From: Chitinophaga sp. HK235
GTDB lineage: Bacteria; Bacteroidota; Bacteroidia; Chitinophagales; Chitinophagaceae
Length of the DNA: 64,000 bases
Assembly: GCF_018255755.1 (NCBI RefSeq)
Contig: NZ_CP073766.1
Coordinates: 8,058,501-8,122,500 of the forward strand
Direction: 5' to 3'
The notes under the pieces were generated by a model. That model was given only the letters and a program-made list of their open reading frames with translations, did no database searches and was not told where the DNA came from. The position numbers were made by a program, and so were the translations under genes. Of this stretch, positions 8,259 through 15,742 are shown one piece after another. Numbering within the stretch: the stretch's first letter is position 1; each line of letters starts with the position of its first letter.

Positions 8259-10117
8259 AACAAACATCAAATATTGCTATTATTGCCAGCACAGACAGAG
8301 CTTTAGTACTGGCAGGTACCATACGCCAGTCCTTGTCTGATGTGGCCATATTCTCTACCCGCAAGGATATCCCGGCAGGTGTCATTTCCATTGATACGAT
8401 CGGTAGTTTCCTGCAGGAAAATTTTAACCAATACAACGCTTTCCTCTTCATTGGTGCGCTGGGTATCTGTGTACGCAGTATCGCACCTTATATCAAAGAT
8501 AAAAATACCGATCCGGCGATCCTTAATATGGATGATCATGGTTATTTCGTACAGCCGGTACTGTCAGGTCATACCGGTGGTGCCAATACACTGGCGCGGC
8601 AGGTGGCGCATATCCTGGGTGCTCAGGCAGTGATTACTACCTCCAGCGATTTACAGGATATCTGGGCATTGGATACGCTTGGTAAACAATATGCCTGGAA
8701 AACGGCTGCCACAGCGCCTTTGAATACAGTCATCTCCCTGTTTGTCAACAACCACCCTACAGCCCTGTTGCTGGATGTAAAAGCGGAAGGGACCACATGG
8801 CTGGAAAAAACGAAACCGGATTTTGTTACCGTCTTTTATAATATCAATGATATCCCACTGGAGCAGTTTGACCTGTTGATAGCTGTTACCTTCCGTAAGT
8901 ATACGGTTGCCATACCGGTGCTGCACTATCATCCGGCTGCTTTGCATATCGGGATGGGCTGCAGCCGGGATATTGAGTCCGACCTGCTGGAAGTCTCTGT
9001 GCTGGAGCAATTGCAACAACAGGGTCTTGCAGCGGAAGCCGTAAAAAGTATCGCTTCCATAGATATCAAACATGATGAAAAAGCATTTATTGCTTTGGCA
9101 GATAAATGGCAGATACCTTTTTACACCTACACCGCCGCTGCACTCAACGAGTGCGAAGTACCCAATCCATCGCCGGTAGTGAAAGACAAGCTGGACGTAT
9201 ACAGCGTATCGGAAGCCAGTGCATACTTGTCTTCCGGCAATGACGGTTGGCTGGTAGAGAAACAGAAAATTACGGTCAGCTCCGGTAAAAAACATACGAT
9301 CGCTGTTGCCCTGGATGCCGCTCTGGAAAGGCGTGCACAGGTAGCCATTGTAGGTGCCGGCCCCGGTGATCCTGCATTGGTGGCAGTAAGAGGTAAAGAA
9401 CTGCTTGAAAGGGCAGACCTTATTCTCTACGCTGGCAGCCTGGTACCGGAAGAACTGACCCACTACGCCAAGGAAGGTGCCGTGGTGCGCAACTCCGCCA
9501 GCATGACATTGGAAGAGCAGATCAGTCTGATGGAAGAACATTATGCCAAAGGGCATCTGATTGTACGACTGCAATCCGGTGATCCGTCTATCTATGGTGC
9601 CATACAGGAGCAGATGACCATCTTCGACGAAAAAGGAATGGACTACTTTATCGTACCGGGCATCTCTTCTTTCCAGGCTGCCGCTGCGGTGCTCAAATCT
9701 GAGTTTACCATTCCGGAAGTGGTACAAACCATTATCCTTACCCGTGGTGAAGGTAATACCCCTCTGCCGGAGCATGAGAAACTACAGGAGATGGCGCGGC
9801 ACAGAGCTACCATGTGTATCTTCCTGAGTGCCACCATCGCAAAAAACGTACAGGCGCAACTGTTGGAACATTATCCGCCGGAAACACCGGTAGCGGTATT
9901 GTACCGCGTGACCTGGAAAGATGAACGGGTGTTTACCGGGCAACTGCAGGAGCTGGCAGCTATCATACGGAGCAACAAGCTGACGCGTACCGCGCTCATC
10001 ATCGTAGGGGCGGCCATCGGTGCGCGGAAAAACAGATCACATCTTTATAATCCGGAATGGAAACACATCTTCCGTAATCAGAAAACAAAATCTGGAAATT
10101 TAAAAATAAACAAATGA
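8255..10117 (+). CDS. cbiG-cbiF: Fusion of cobalt-precorrin-5A hydrolase CbiG and precorrin-4 C11-methyltransferase CbiF/CobM
   Basis: A 620-residue bifunctional protein. Residues 1 to about 355 are CbiG: GALGICVRSIAPY, VLSGHTGGANTLA, then the C-terminal CbiG domain with HIGMGCSRDIE. CbiG opens the lactone ring and is a marker of the early-cobalt route. Residues from about 365 are a CbiF/CobM methylase (VGAGPGDPALVAVRG, LQSGDPSIYGA, VPGISSFQAAAA, ILTRGEGNTPLPE), which methylates C11. The two activities are consecutive, so the fusion may channel substrate. The last 12 or so codons are Lys/Asn-rich and come from an AT-rich stretch resembling local intergenic sequence. Both ends overlap neighbours as ATGA. 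Confidence 0.93.
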   Translation: MKQTSNIAIIASTDRALVLAGTIRQSLSDVAIFSTRKDIPAGVISIDTIGSFLQENFNQYNAFLFIGALGICVRSIAPYIKDKNTDPAILNMDDHGYFVQPVLSGHTGGANTLARQVAHILGAQAVITTSSDLQDIWALDTLGKQYAWKTAATAPLNTVISLFVNNHPTALLLDVKAEGTTWLEKTKPDFVTVFYNINDIPLEQFDLLIAVTFRKYTVAIPVLHYHPAALHIGMGCSRDIESDLLEVSVLEQLQQQGLAAEAVKSIASIDIKHDEKAFIALADKWQIPFYTYTAAALNECEVPNPSPVVKDKLDVYSVSEASAYLSSGNDGWLVEKQKITVSSGKKHTIAVALDAALERRAQVAIVGAGPGDPALVAVRGKELLERADLILYAGSLVPEELTHYAKEGAVVRNSASMTLEEQISLMEEHYAKGHLIVRLQSGDPSIYGAIQEQMTIFDEKGMDYFIVPGISSFQAAAAVLKSEFTIPEVVQTIILTRGEGNTPLPEHEKLQEMARHRATMCIFLSATIAKNVQAQLLEHYPPETPVAVLYRVTWKDERVFTGQLQELAAIIRSNKLTRTALIIVGAAIGARKNRSHLYNPEWKHIFRNQKTKSGNLKINK

Positions 10118-10872
10118 TTCTGGTGTTTGGAGGTACAACAGAAGGTAAACTGGTACTGGCGGCCCTGGCGGCGGCCAACCAACCCTGCTGGTATTCGTCA
10201 AAAATAAAAATTGACGTATCACTTCCCGCTGGTGCGCAATATCGTTATGGTGCCTTTACACAGGAAGCACTGGAAGCTTTTTGTCTGGAGCAGCATATCA
10301 CTACCATCGTTCATGCCAGCCATCCTTTTGCGGCCCTGTTGCATGAAACGATTGGTATCGTTAGTCAACGTTTATCCATTCCTGTGATACGCTTCGAAAG
10401 ACACTATCCGGAAACGCCCTTACACCCGCTGGTGAGATATGCCGACAGTTATGAAGAAGTACTGTCGGCTATTCACCACGGAGGTTATGAGCCGGTATTG
10501 TCGCTCACCGGTGTACAGACCATTATCCGCTGGCGCCCTTACTGGGAGCGGAAGAAGATGTACTGCCGTATTCTGCCAAGAGATACCTCTGTGGCCATCG
10601 CAAGGGACTGTGAATTCCCGGAAGAACAGCTGTTGTTGTCTTTCCCAGGTAAAACGGTAGAAGAAGAGCTGCAGGTAGTGAAGGAGACCGGTGTACAGGC
10701 TATTATCACCAAAGAAAGCGGGGAGAGTGGTTACCTGTCTGTAAAGATCGATACGGCCATAGCGGCCGGTATCCCCTTGTATATTATCCGGAGGCCCGCA
10801 TTGCCACCGCATTTTGTGAAGGTAGACACCACCACTGATATGCTGAAACATATAATTCATACTGCATCATGA
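10114..10872 (+). CDS. cobK: Precorrin-6A / cobalt-precorrin-6A reductase
   Basis: This NAD(P)H-dependent enzyme reduces the corrin macrocycle at C18-C19. The 252-residue protein has VFGGTTEGKLVL at the N-terminus, HASHPFA near residue 68, and ITKESGESGYLSVKID near the C-terminus. All three are typical CobK/CbiJ motifs. It starts at an ATG overlapping the stop of the CbiG-CbiF gene and ends overlapping cbiD, so translation is probably coupled. CobK (NADPH, metal-free) and CbiJ (NADH, cobalt substrate) are hard to tell apart by eye, and the operon context favours CbiJ. Confidence 0.92.
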   Translation: MILVFGGTTEGKLVLAALAAANQPCWYSSKIKIDVSLPAGAQYRYGAFTQEALEAFCLEQHITTIVHASHPFAALLHETIGIVSQRLSIPVIRFERHYPETPLHPLVRYADSYEEVLSAIHHGGYEPVLSLTGVQTIIRWRPYWERKKMYCRILPRDTSVAIARDCEFPEEQLLLSFPGKTVEEELQVVKETGVQAIITKESGESGYLSVKIDTAIAAGIPLYIIRRPALPPHFVKVDTTTDMLKHIIHTAS

Positions 10873-11957
10873 GTCTGAAACCGGTACCACAGGGAGATTT
10901 GCGCTGGGGTTATAGTACCGGTGCCTGTGCTACGGCCTGTACCAAAGCTGCTTTGCTGGCATTGCTGGAACAGGATGAGGTGGCGTCGGTAACGATTGTG
11001 TTGCCCGACGGGGAAGAGGTGTTGTTTAAAATACATGCCTGCAGCTTTAATGGAACACAGGCCACTTGCGCTACTTACAAAGACAGCGGGGATGATCCTG
11101 ATGTAACCAATGGTGCAGAGATAGCCGTTACCGTTAGTTTCGGCGGCCCTCAGCCGGTCAGTTTTTTACCGGGAGAGGGCGTAGGCATCGTTACATTGCC
11201 CGGCCTGTCTGTCCCGGTAGGAGAGCCGGCTATCAATCCGGTGCCCCGCAGCATGATGGCCGGAGTAGTGACCGATATCTGCGAAAGATACCTGGTGAAT
11301 AGAAACATCAGCATCAGCGTGAGCGTGTCCAATGGTGCTGTGCTGGCGGAAAAAACGTTGAATGCACGTCTGGGTATCGTGGGTGGTATCTCCATTCTGG
11401 GAACCACAGGCAGAGTAAAACCTTTTTCTGCGGCGGCTTACATCGCCAGTATTGAGCAGGGAATAGATGTGGCGCTGGCCAACGGATTACAGACGGTGGT
11501 CGTCAATTCCGGCGGCCGCAGCGAAAAGATACTCCGGAACCTGTACCCGCAGTTGCCTGCCGTTGCTTTTGTGCAGTATGGCAACTGGATAGGGGAGACG
11601 CTGGCCAAGATCAACACTACGCCATTGCATTCCTTTACCATCGGTATGATGCTGGGAAAGGCGGTGAAATTGGCTGCAGGATCGCTGAATACACATAGCA
11701 ACCAGTCATCCTGGGATAAGGATTTTGTGGCGCAGCTGGCAGCATCAGCGGGATATCCGCATGAAAAATGCGAAGCCATCCGCCAGCTCAATATGGCCCG
11801 TGGCCTGACGGAACTGTTCCCCTTTCAGGAATCGGAACCATTTTATCCGGCCCTGGCAGCACAGTGCCGGCGCGTATTACAGGCTGCACTGCGCCCCGTG
11901 GATTTTGAAATTGTATTGATAGATGCAACAGACAAGTATCTGTTGTATGTGAACTAA
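10869..11957 (+). CDS. cbiD: Cobalt-precorrin-5B C1-methyltransferase
   Basis: CbiD methylates C1 in the anaerobic (early cobalt insertion) route. The 362-residue length is normal. Diagnostic motifs are GYSTGACATACTKAAL near the N-terminus, YKDSGDDPDVTNGAEI, GVGIVTLPGLSVPVGEPAINPVPR in short consecutive blocks, and LGIVGGISILGTTG. The start overlaps the cobK stop as ATGA. The permease gene follows after 11 bp. Its presence, with CbiG and CbiX, argues that cobalt is inserted early here, even though CobN lies downstream. Confidence 0.95.
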   Translation: MSLKPVPQGDLRWGYSTGACATACTKAALLALLEQDEVASVTIVLPDGEEVLFKIHACSFNGTQATCATYKDSGDDPDVTNGAEIAVTVSFGGPQPVSFLPGEGVGIVTLPGLSVPVGEPAINPVPRSMMAGVVTDICERYLVNRNISISVSVSNGAVLAEKTLNARLGIVGGISILGTTGRVKPFSAAAYIASIEQGIDVALANGLQTVVVNSGGRSEKILRNLYPQLPAVAFVQYGNWIGETLAKINTTPLHSFTIGMMLGKAVKLAAGSLNTHSNQSSWDKDFVAQLAASAGYPHEKCEAIRQLNMARGLTELFPFQESEPFYPALAAQCRRVLQAALRPVDFEIVLIDATDKYLLYVN

Positions 11958-11968
11958 AAATAGACATC

Positions 11969-12667
11969 ATGTATCCGTTACTGTTAGACTCATTGTTATT
12001 AGGCGTACAGCATTCTTTTGAACCCGACCATATGGCCGCCGTGTCGGTACTGGCTTCTGAGAAAAACAGGCAGCGGTCGGGCATTGGCCGGCTGGTATGG
12101 CGTTCATCACAATGGGCGCTGGGGCATTCTGTGACACTGGTGCTGTTCAGCGCTTTTGCCTTGCTGCTGAAATCGGCTATCCCCTTTAATCTGTCTGCCT
12201 GGGCAGAGATAGCAGTAGGCCCTATCATGATCTGGCTGGGATGGTCGGCGATACGCCGTAACCATCAACTCAGGGAGATGATGGCGGAGCACAAAAAATT
12301 TGAGGAACACGAACACCTGACCAATGCCTTGCATATTCACGGCAGGCAGGGAGAAGAAATAGCCATGAACCCGCTGAGCAGGTCTTTCTGGGTAGGGATG
12401 CTGCATGGACTGGCCGGCACCGGCGGCGCCTGTGCGGTAGCACTCACCCTCGCAGCCACAGATACCCGCACCGCCGTGTGGATCATCGTACTGCAAAGCC
12501 TGGGTATCATCATCGCTATGACTACCTACAGCTGTGTATTAGCCTTCTCCATGTCACGGTTTATTGAAAGAAACCAGATCGCTTTTAAAGTGATCAACGC
12601 CGTGGTCGGTGTATTCTCCATTATGATTGGCCTGTTATGGATCTATAATGCCATCACAGAATGGTGA
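11969..12667 (+). CDS. NicO-like nickel/cobalt permease, copy 1
   Basis: An integral membrane protein of 232 residues with about six hydrophobic segments. The first helix contains GVQHSFEPDHMAAVS, a HX4DH-like metal-selectivity signature of the NiCoT/NicO group. A second conserved block is FWVGMLHGLAGTGGAC. A hydrophilic loop at about residues 95-125 has several His, Glu and Lys residues. The position between cbiD and the chelatase genes indicates cobalt uptake for B12, though nickel cannot be excluded. A shorter paralogue follows 98 bp downstream, pointing to tandem duplication. Confidence 0.82.
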   Translation: MYPLLLDSLLLGVQHSFEPDHMAAVSVLASEKNRQRSGIGRLVWRSSQWALGHSVTLVLFSAFALLLKSAIPFNLSAWAEIAVGPIMIWLGWSAIRRNHQLREMMAEHKKFEEHEHLTNALHIHGRQGEEIAMNPLSRSFWVGMLHGLAGTGGACAVALTLAATDTRTAVWIIVLQSLGIIIAMTTYSCVLAFSMSRFIERNQIAFKVINAVVGVFSIMIGLLWIYNAITEW

Positions 12668-12719
12668 CATATCATCCATCATTCATAATGCCACTAATCC
12701 AGCCCAGGACTTTAGTTAG

Positions 12720-12739
12720 CCCAGGACTTTAGTCCTGGG
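12720..12739. repeat. Perfect palindrome with a partial copy beside it
   Basis: CCCAGGACT-TT-AGTCCTGGG is a perfect 9-bp inverted repeat with a 2-nt centre. A partial copy of one arm (CCCAGGACTTTAG) lies at 12703-12715. It sits in the 98-bp gap between the two permease genes, one of the few real gaps inside the cobalamin operon. It looks like a dispersed intergenic repeat or an mRNA hairpin. There is no T-run after it, so it is not a classical terminator. Confidence 0.7.
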
Positions 12740-12765
12740 AATTGATAATTCGTAATTGATTTCAC

Positions 12766-13407
12766 ATGCTCGTTCCTTTATTTGTAGACTCATTTCTGCT
12801 GGGAATCCAGCATTCTTTTGAGCCGGACCATGTGGCGGCGGTGTCTGTACTGGCTACAGGCGATAATCAGCAACAGCGGATGCGACAGTTGATGTGGCGT
12901 TCCTCTCAATGGGCTTTAGGGCATTCGTTGACGTTAGTCATGTTCGGTGTCTTCATCCTCATTCTGAAATCTGCATTATCCCTGCATATCGCCGGGTATG
13001 TGGAGTTTCTGATAGGCCCTGTGATGATATGGCTGGGTATTACCGCTTACCGGCGCAATTTTGCTGCCAGACAGCATACGCATGTACATGCTCCCACTGG
13101 CAGTGTATTGAGTCGCTCTTTCTGGATCGGTATGTTACACGGACTGGCAGGTACCGGTGGCGCCTGTACGCTGGCGTTTACGCTGGCTGCCAGTGATGCT
13201 TATGCCGCCGTTGGTATCCTGATACTGCAAAGCATAGGCATCATCGTGGCGATGACAGGCTACAGCTGCCTGTTTGCCTTGTCTGTACGCCGTTTCTCCG
13301 GAAGGTGGAAACCTTCGGTGAAAGGCATCAATTATGTAGTGGGCACTTTCTCTATTGTGATAGGTGTGTTTTGTTTATATGAATCTTTTAAGGAATTTCT
13401 GCCATGA
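12766..13407 (+). CDS. NicO-like nickel/cobalt permease, copy 2
   Basis: A 213-residue paralogue of the preceding permease. It has the same blocks: LGIQHSFEPDHVAAVSVLA in the first helix, WRSSQWALGHSLTLV, and FWIGMLHGLAGTGGAC. The hydrophilic loop is shorter than in copy 1 but keeps a His-rich piece (RQHTHVHAP). About six membrane segments are predicted from hydrophobicity. The 3' end overlaps the AAA chelatase gene as ATGA. The two copies may form a heteromer or differ in metal preference (cobalt against nickel). That is inference only. Confidence 0.82.
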   Translation: MLVPLFVDSFLLGIQHSFEPDHVAAVSVLATGDNQQQRMRQLMWRSSQWALGHSLTLVMFGVFILILKSALSLHIAGYVEFLIGPVMIWLGITAYRRNFAARQHTHVHAPTGSVLSRSFWIGMLHGLAGTGGACTLAFTLAASDAYAAVGILILQSIGIIVAMTGYSCLFALSVRRFSGRWKPSVKGINYVVGTFSIVIGVFCLYESFKEFLP

Positions 13408-14354
13408 AACCATATTATCCGTTTACGGCCATCTGCGGACAAGACCAGTTTAAACTGGCGCTGCTGCTCACCACCATCGATCCTTCCCTGGGCGGTGTGC
13501 TGGTGATGGGAGATAAAGGTACCGGTAAAACGACTACCGTAAGGGCATTGGCCAGTCTGTTGCATAATCCCGTACAGCCGTTCCCGTTTGTGAATCTGCC
13601 GGTAGGTGCTACAGAAGATCGTGTACTGGGTAGTGTCGACCTGGAAATACTGATCAATGAAAAAAGGGAACAGGTAAGGAAAGGCTTGCTGGCAGCCGCT
13701 CACGGAGGGATTTTGTATATCGATGAAGTGAACCTGCTCAATGATTATATCATGGATGTGCTGCTGGATGCTTCTTCCAGCGGAGGGTATTATCTGGAAA
13801 GAGATGGCCTTTCTGCCTGGCAGGACAGCCGCTTTATTCTCATCGGTACCATGAATCCGGAAGAAGGGGAGCTGCGCCCGCAGCTGCTGGACCGTTTCGG
13901 TTTATGCGTTACCGTTAGTACGCCTGCCGACAAGGTACAGCGTGCCACGATCATGCAGCGCCGCCTGGCTTTTGATGCTGGTCCGCAGCAGTTTGTACAC
14001 GCTTTTGCGGAAACAGAAAGGGAGATGAACAGGGCTGTTAATCTGGCCCGCACCTTACTCGACCAGGTATATATTTCAGAAGATACTTATCTGGAAGTGG
14101 CAGACCACTGTCTGGAACACCAGGCTGAAGGCATGCGCGCAGATATCCTGATCATAAAGGCTGCGAGGGCTTATGCCGCCTTCAGTAACCGTTTGGCGGT
14201 CACCAGCGCCGATGTGCATCATGTGGCGCCGCTGGTACTGGCACATCGCAGCAAACAACGCAACCCGCCATCCCGTTCACAGCAACGTCAGCGGGAGCAT
14301 GCGCCTTCACCAGACAGAGGGGAATATCACACGGAAAGCAGCAGGAATCTATAG
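13404..14354 (+). CDS. ChlI/BchI-like AAA+ chelatase subunit (N-terminal half of a ChlD-type gene)
   Basis: A 316-residue AAA+ ATPase of the magnesium/cobalt chelatase family. Walker A is GDKGTGKT (residues 36-43) and Walker B is ILYIDE (103-108). The sensor-1 region reads LIGTMNPEEGELRPQLLDRFG, as in ChlI. The usual AAA body ends around the APLVLAHRSK segment. The remaining 30 or so residues are a polar linker that stops at TAG 14352-14354. The VWA half of a ChlD protein is encoded in the -1 frame, open from 14189. Ribosomes staying in frame would make a ChlI/CobS-like small subunit. Those slipping back one base would make a ChlD/CobT-like medium subunit. The partner is CobN downstream. Confidence 0.88.
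   Translation: MKPYYPFTAICGQDQFKLALLLTTIDPSLGGVLVMGDKGTGKTTTVRALASLLHNPVQPFPFVNLPVGATEDRVLGSVDLEILINEKREQVRKGLLAAAHGGILYIDEVNLLNDYIMDVLLDASSSGGYYLERDGLSAWQDSRFILIGTMNPEEGELRPQLLDRFGLCVTVSTPADKVQRATIMQRRLAFDAGPQQFVHAFAETEREMNRAVNLARTLLDQVYISEDTYLEVADHCLEHQAEGMRADILIIKAARAYAAFSNRLAVTSADVHHVAPLVLAHRSKQRNPPSRSQQRQREHAPSPDRGEYHTESSRNL
14189..14354 (+). other. Overlap of AAA and VWA frames: candidate programmed -1 frameshift region
   Basis: The VWA frame is open from just after TAA 14186-14188 to 15103 and has no ATG in this overlap, while the AAA frame continues to TAG 14352-14354. A -1 shift anywhere here joins AAA, linker and VWA into one ChlD-like protein. I see no in-frame XXXYYYZ heptamer. 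Weak candidates are C-CCG at 14264-14267 and the GGAAAGC region at 14333-14339, which is preceded about 10 nt upstream by the purine-rich GAGGGG (14317-14322) that could act as a stimulatory Shine-Dalgarno element. An assembly indel is the alternative. Confidence 0.6.
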
Positions 14355-14419
14355 ATAAAAAGTCTCAGCCATTACAGGACTACCTTTTCCAGGCTGCATC
14401 GGCAACCGCAAAAATTCCG

Positions 14420-15103
14420 GTGAAAACGGCCACACAGGGCGCACGGAAAGGAACCATCGCGCGGGTGCCGCTGGCCTCACCTCAGCTGTTGTCCCGTTCC
14501 GCCGGTCATCAACAGGAAAACGACCTGCTGGCTACTGTAAAACATTATCTGGTGCATCAGACCTGTGTGATCAAAAAAAGGCCGGTACAACAAAAAACTG
14601 CCTTACGTTTATTCGTCCTGGTAGACAGCAGTGCCTCTATGGCAGCCGACCGACAGATAAGCCTGGTAAAAGGACTGATCACAGACATGTTGCACCGATA
14701 CCGGCAGCAACGTCCGCAGGTGAGTATTATCGCACTGGCACAGGGGACTGCTTCCGTGATAATACCTTTTACTACACACCTGTCGCAGACCAACGAGGCG
14801 TTGGCCTCTCTGCGTACCGGTGGTAAAACCAATCTGGCAGCAGGTTTCCGGCAGATGGCCCAAATGATAAGGCCCAACGGGGACTACCAGTTATATCTGT
14901 TCACCGATGGACGGATCAACGCTGGTACCACGAGCCAGCCCTTTGAGGAGGCTGTAACTGTTTTCCGTGAACAGCTCCGCCGTCACTGTAAACATACCTG
15001 TATCATCAATACCGAAACCGGATATCCGCGTCTCAATATGGCCGTCACACTGGCGGAAAAGCTGGGCTGCAAAGTATTCGGGCCGGAAATTTATTCAGCT
15101 TAA
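14420..15103 (+). CDS. VWA domain of ChlD/CobT-like chelatase subunit (probably reached by frameshift)
   Basis: An integrin-I/VWA domain. If read from the first in-frame GTG it is 227 residues, with the MIDAS motif DSSASM at residues 69-74 and the later GGKTNLAAG and FTDGRINAG blocks typical of ChlD/BchD. No ATG exists in the frame upstream, and the GTG lies inside linker sequence. The frame upstream (14355-14419) encodes a plausible ChlD linker containing LQDYLFQAA. I therefore think this is normally the C-terminal half of a frameshifted AAA-VWA protein, not an independent gene. It would couple ATP hydrolysis to CobN. PduO follows after 11 bp. Confidence 0.75.
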   Translation: MKTATQGARKGTIARVPLASPQLLSRSAGHQQENDLLATVKHYLVHQTCVIKKRPVQQKTALRLFVLVDSSASMAADRQISLVKGLITDMLHRYRQQRPQVSIIALAQGTASVIIPFTTHLSQTNEALASLRTGGKTNLAAGFRQMAQMIRPNGDYQLYLFTDGRINAGTTSQPFEEAVTVFREQLRRHCKHTCIINTETGYPRLNMAVTLAEKLGCKVFGPEIYSA

Positions 15104-15114
15104 TTATTCATCGT

Positions 15115-15708
15115 ATGAAAATTTATACTAAAAAGGGAGATCAGGGTACCACAGCACTCTTCGGTGGTAAACGAGTGTTCAAGGATGATACCCGCGTCAA
15201 TTGCTATGGTACGTTCGATGAGGTCAATTCCACCATTGGCCTGCTCCGCGCCAAACTAAGCACAGATCACCCCTGGCAGCCCAATCTGCACCGCATCCAG
15301 AAAGATATGATGGACATGATGTCTCACCTGGCACGCCCATCCGATTGCAAAAAGGAAAACCCCAATCCCAAACCGGTTGATGGTGCCGCTTTCTGCGAAC
15401 AGTGGATTGATGAGCTGGAAGCAGGTATCACCACGGCTTCAGATTATTTTCTGTTGCCGGGAGGTAATGAAATCTCCGCCCTCTGCCATGTGGTGCGCAC
15501 CCAGATGCGTCGCGGAGAAAGGCTGCTGGTATCGCTGATGAAAGAAGATACGATAGAAGATTATATCCCTGCTTATATCAACCGCCTGTCCGATTTGTTC
15601 TTTATCCTCGCCCGCGCAGAAATGGACAAAGCCGGTGTGGCGGAAGAGAAATGGCAGTTGTTTCTCTATAAAAGAAAAAAAACAGATCCATCTATCATCA
15701 AAGAATAG
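15115..15708 (+). CDS. pduO: Cob(I)alamin adenosyltransferase, PduO type
   Basis: This enzyme transfers adenosyl from ATP to cob(I)alamin or a corrinoid intermediate. The 197-residue protein begins KIYTKKGDQGTTALFGGKRV, the ATP-binding N-terminus of the PduO family, followed by YGTFDEVNSTIGLLRA. Near the C-terminus it has VRTQMRRGERLLV and INRLSDLFFILARAEM, which hold the conserved Arg/Asp/Asn contacts. It is a cytoplasmic trimer in known relatives. It lies between the chelatase motor and cobW and is followed by an AT-rich 34-bp gap. Confidence 0.93.
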   Translation: MKIYTKKGDQGTTALFGGKRVFKDDTRVNCYGTFDEVNSTIGLLRAKLSTDHPWQPNLHRIQKDMMDMMSHLARPSDCKKENPNPKPVDGAAFCEQWIDELEAGITTASDYFLLPGGNEISALCHVVRTQMRRGERLLVSLMKEDTIEDYIPAYINRLSDLFFILARAEMDKAGVAEEKWQLFLYKRKKTDPSIIKE

Positions 15709-15742
15709 CCAATCCCCCAATAAAAAATTAAAAAATTTAAAA

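Noticed and set aside
14356..14362. TAAAAAG slippery-like sequence near the chelatase frame break
   Set aside because: It lies after the TAG stop of the AAA frame, so ribosomes in that frame never reach it.
15635..15742. Upstream extension of the CobW frame
   Set aside because: It overlaps pduO and an AT-rich gap and adds unconserved Lys/Ser-rich residues before the P-loop.
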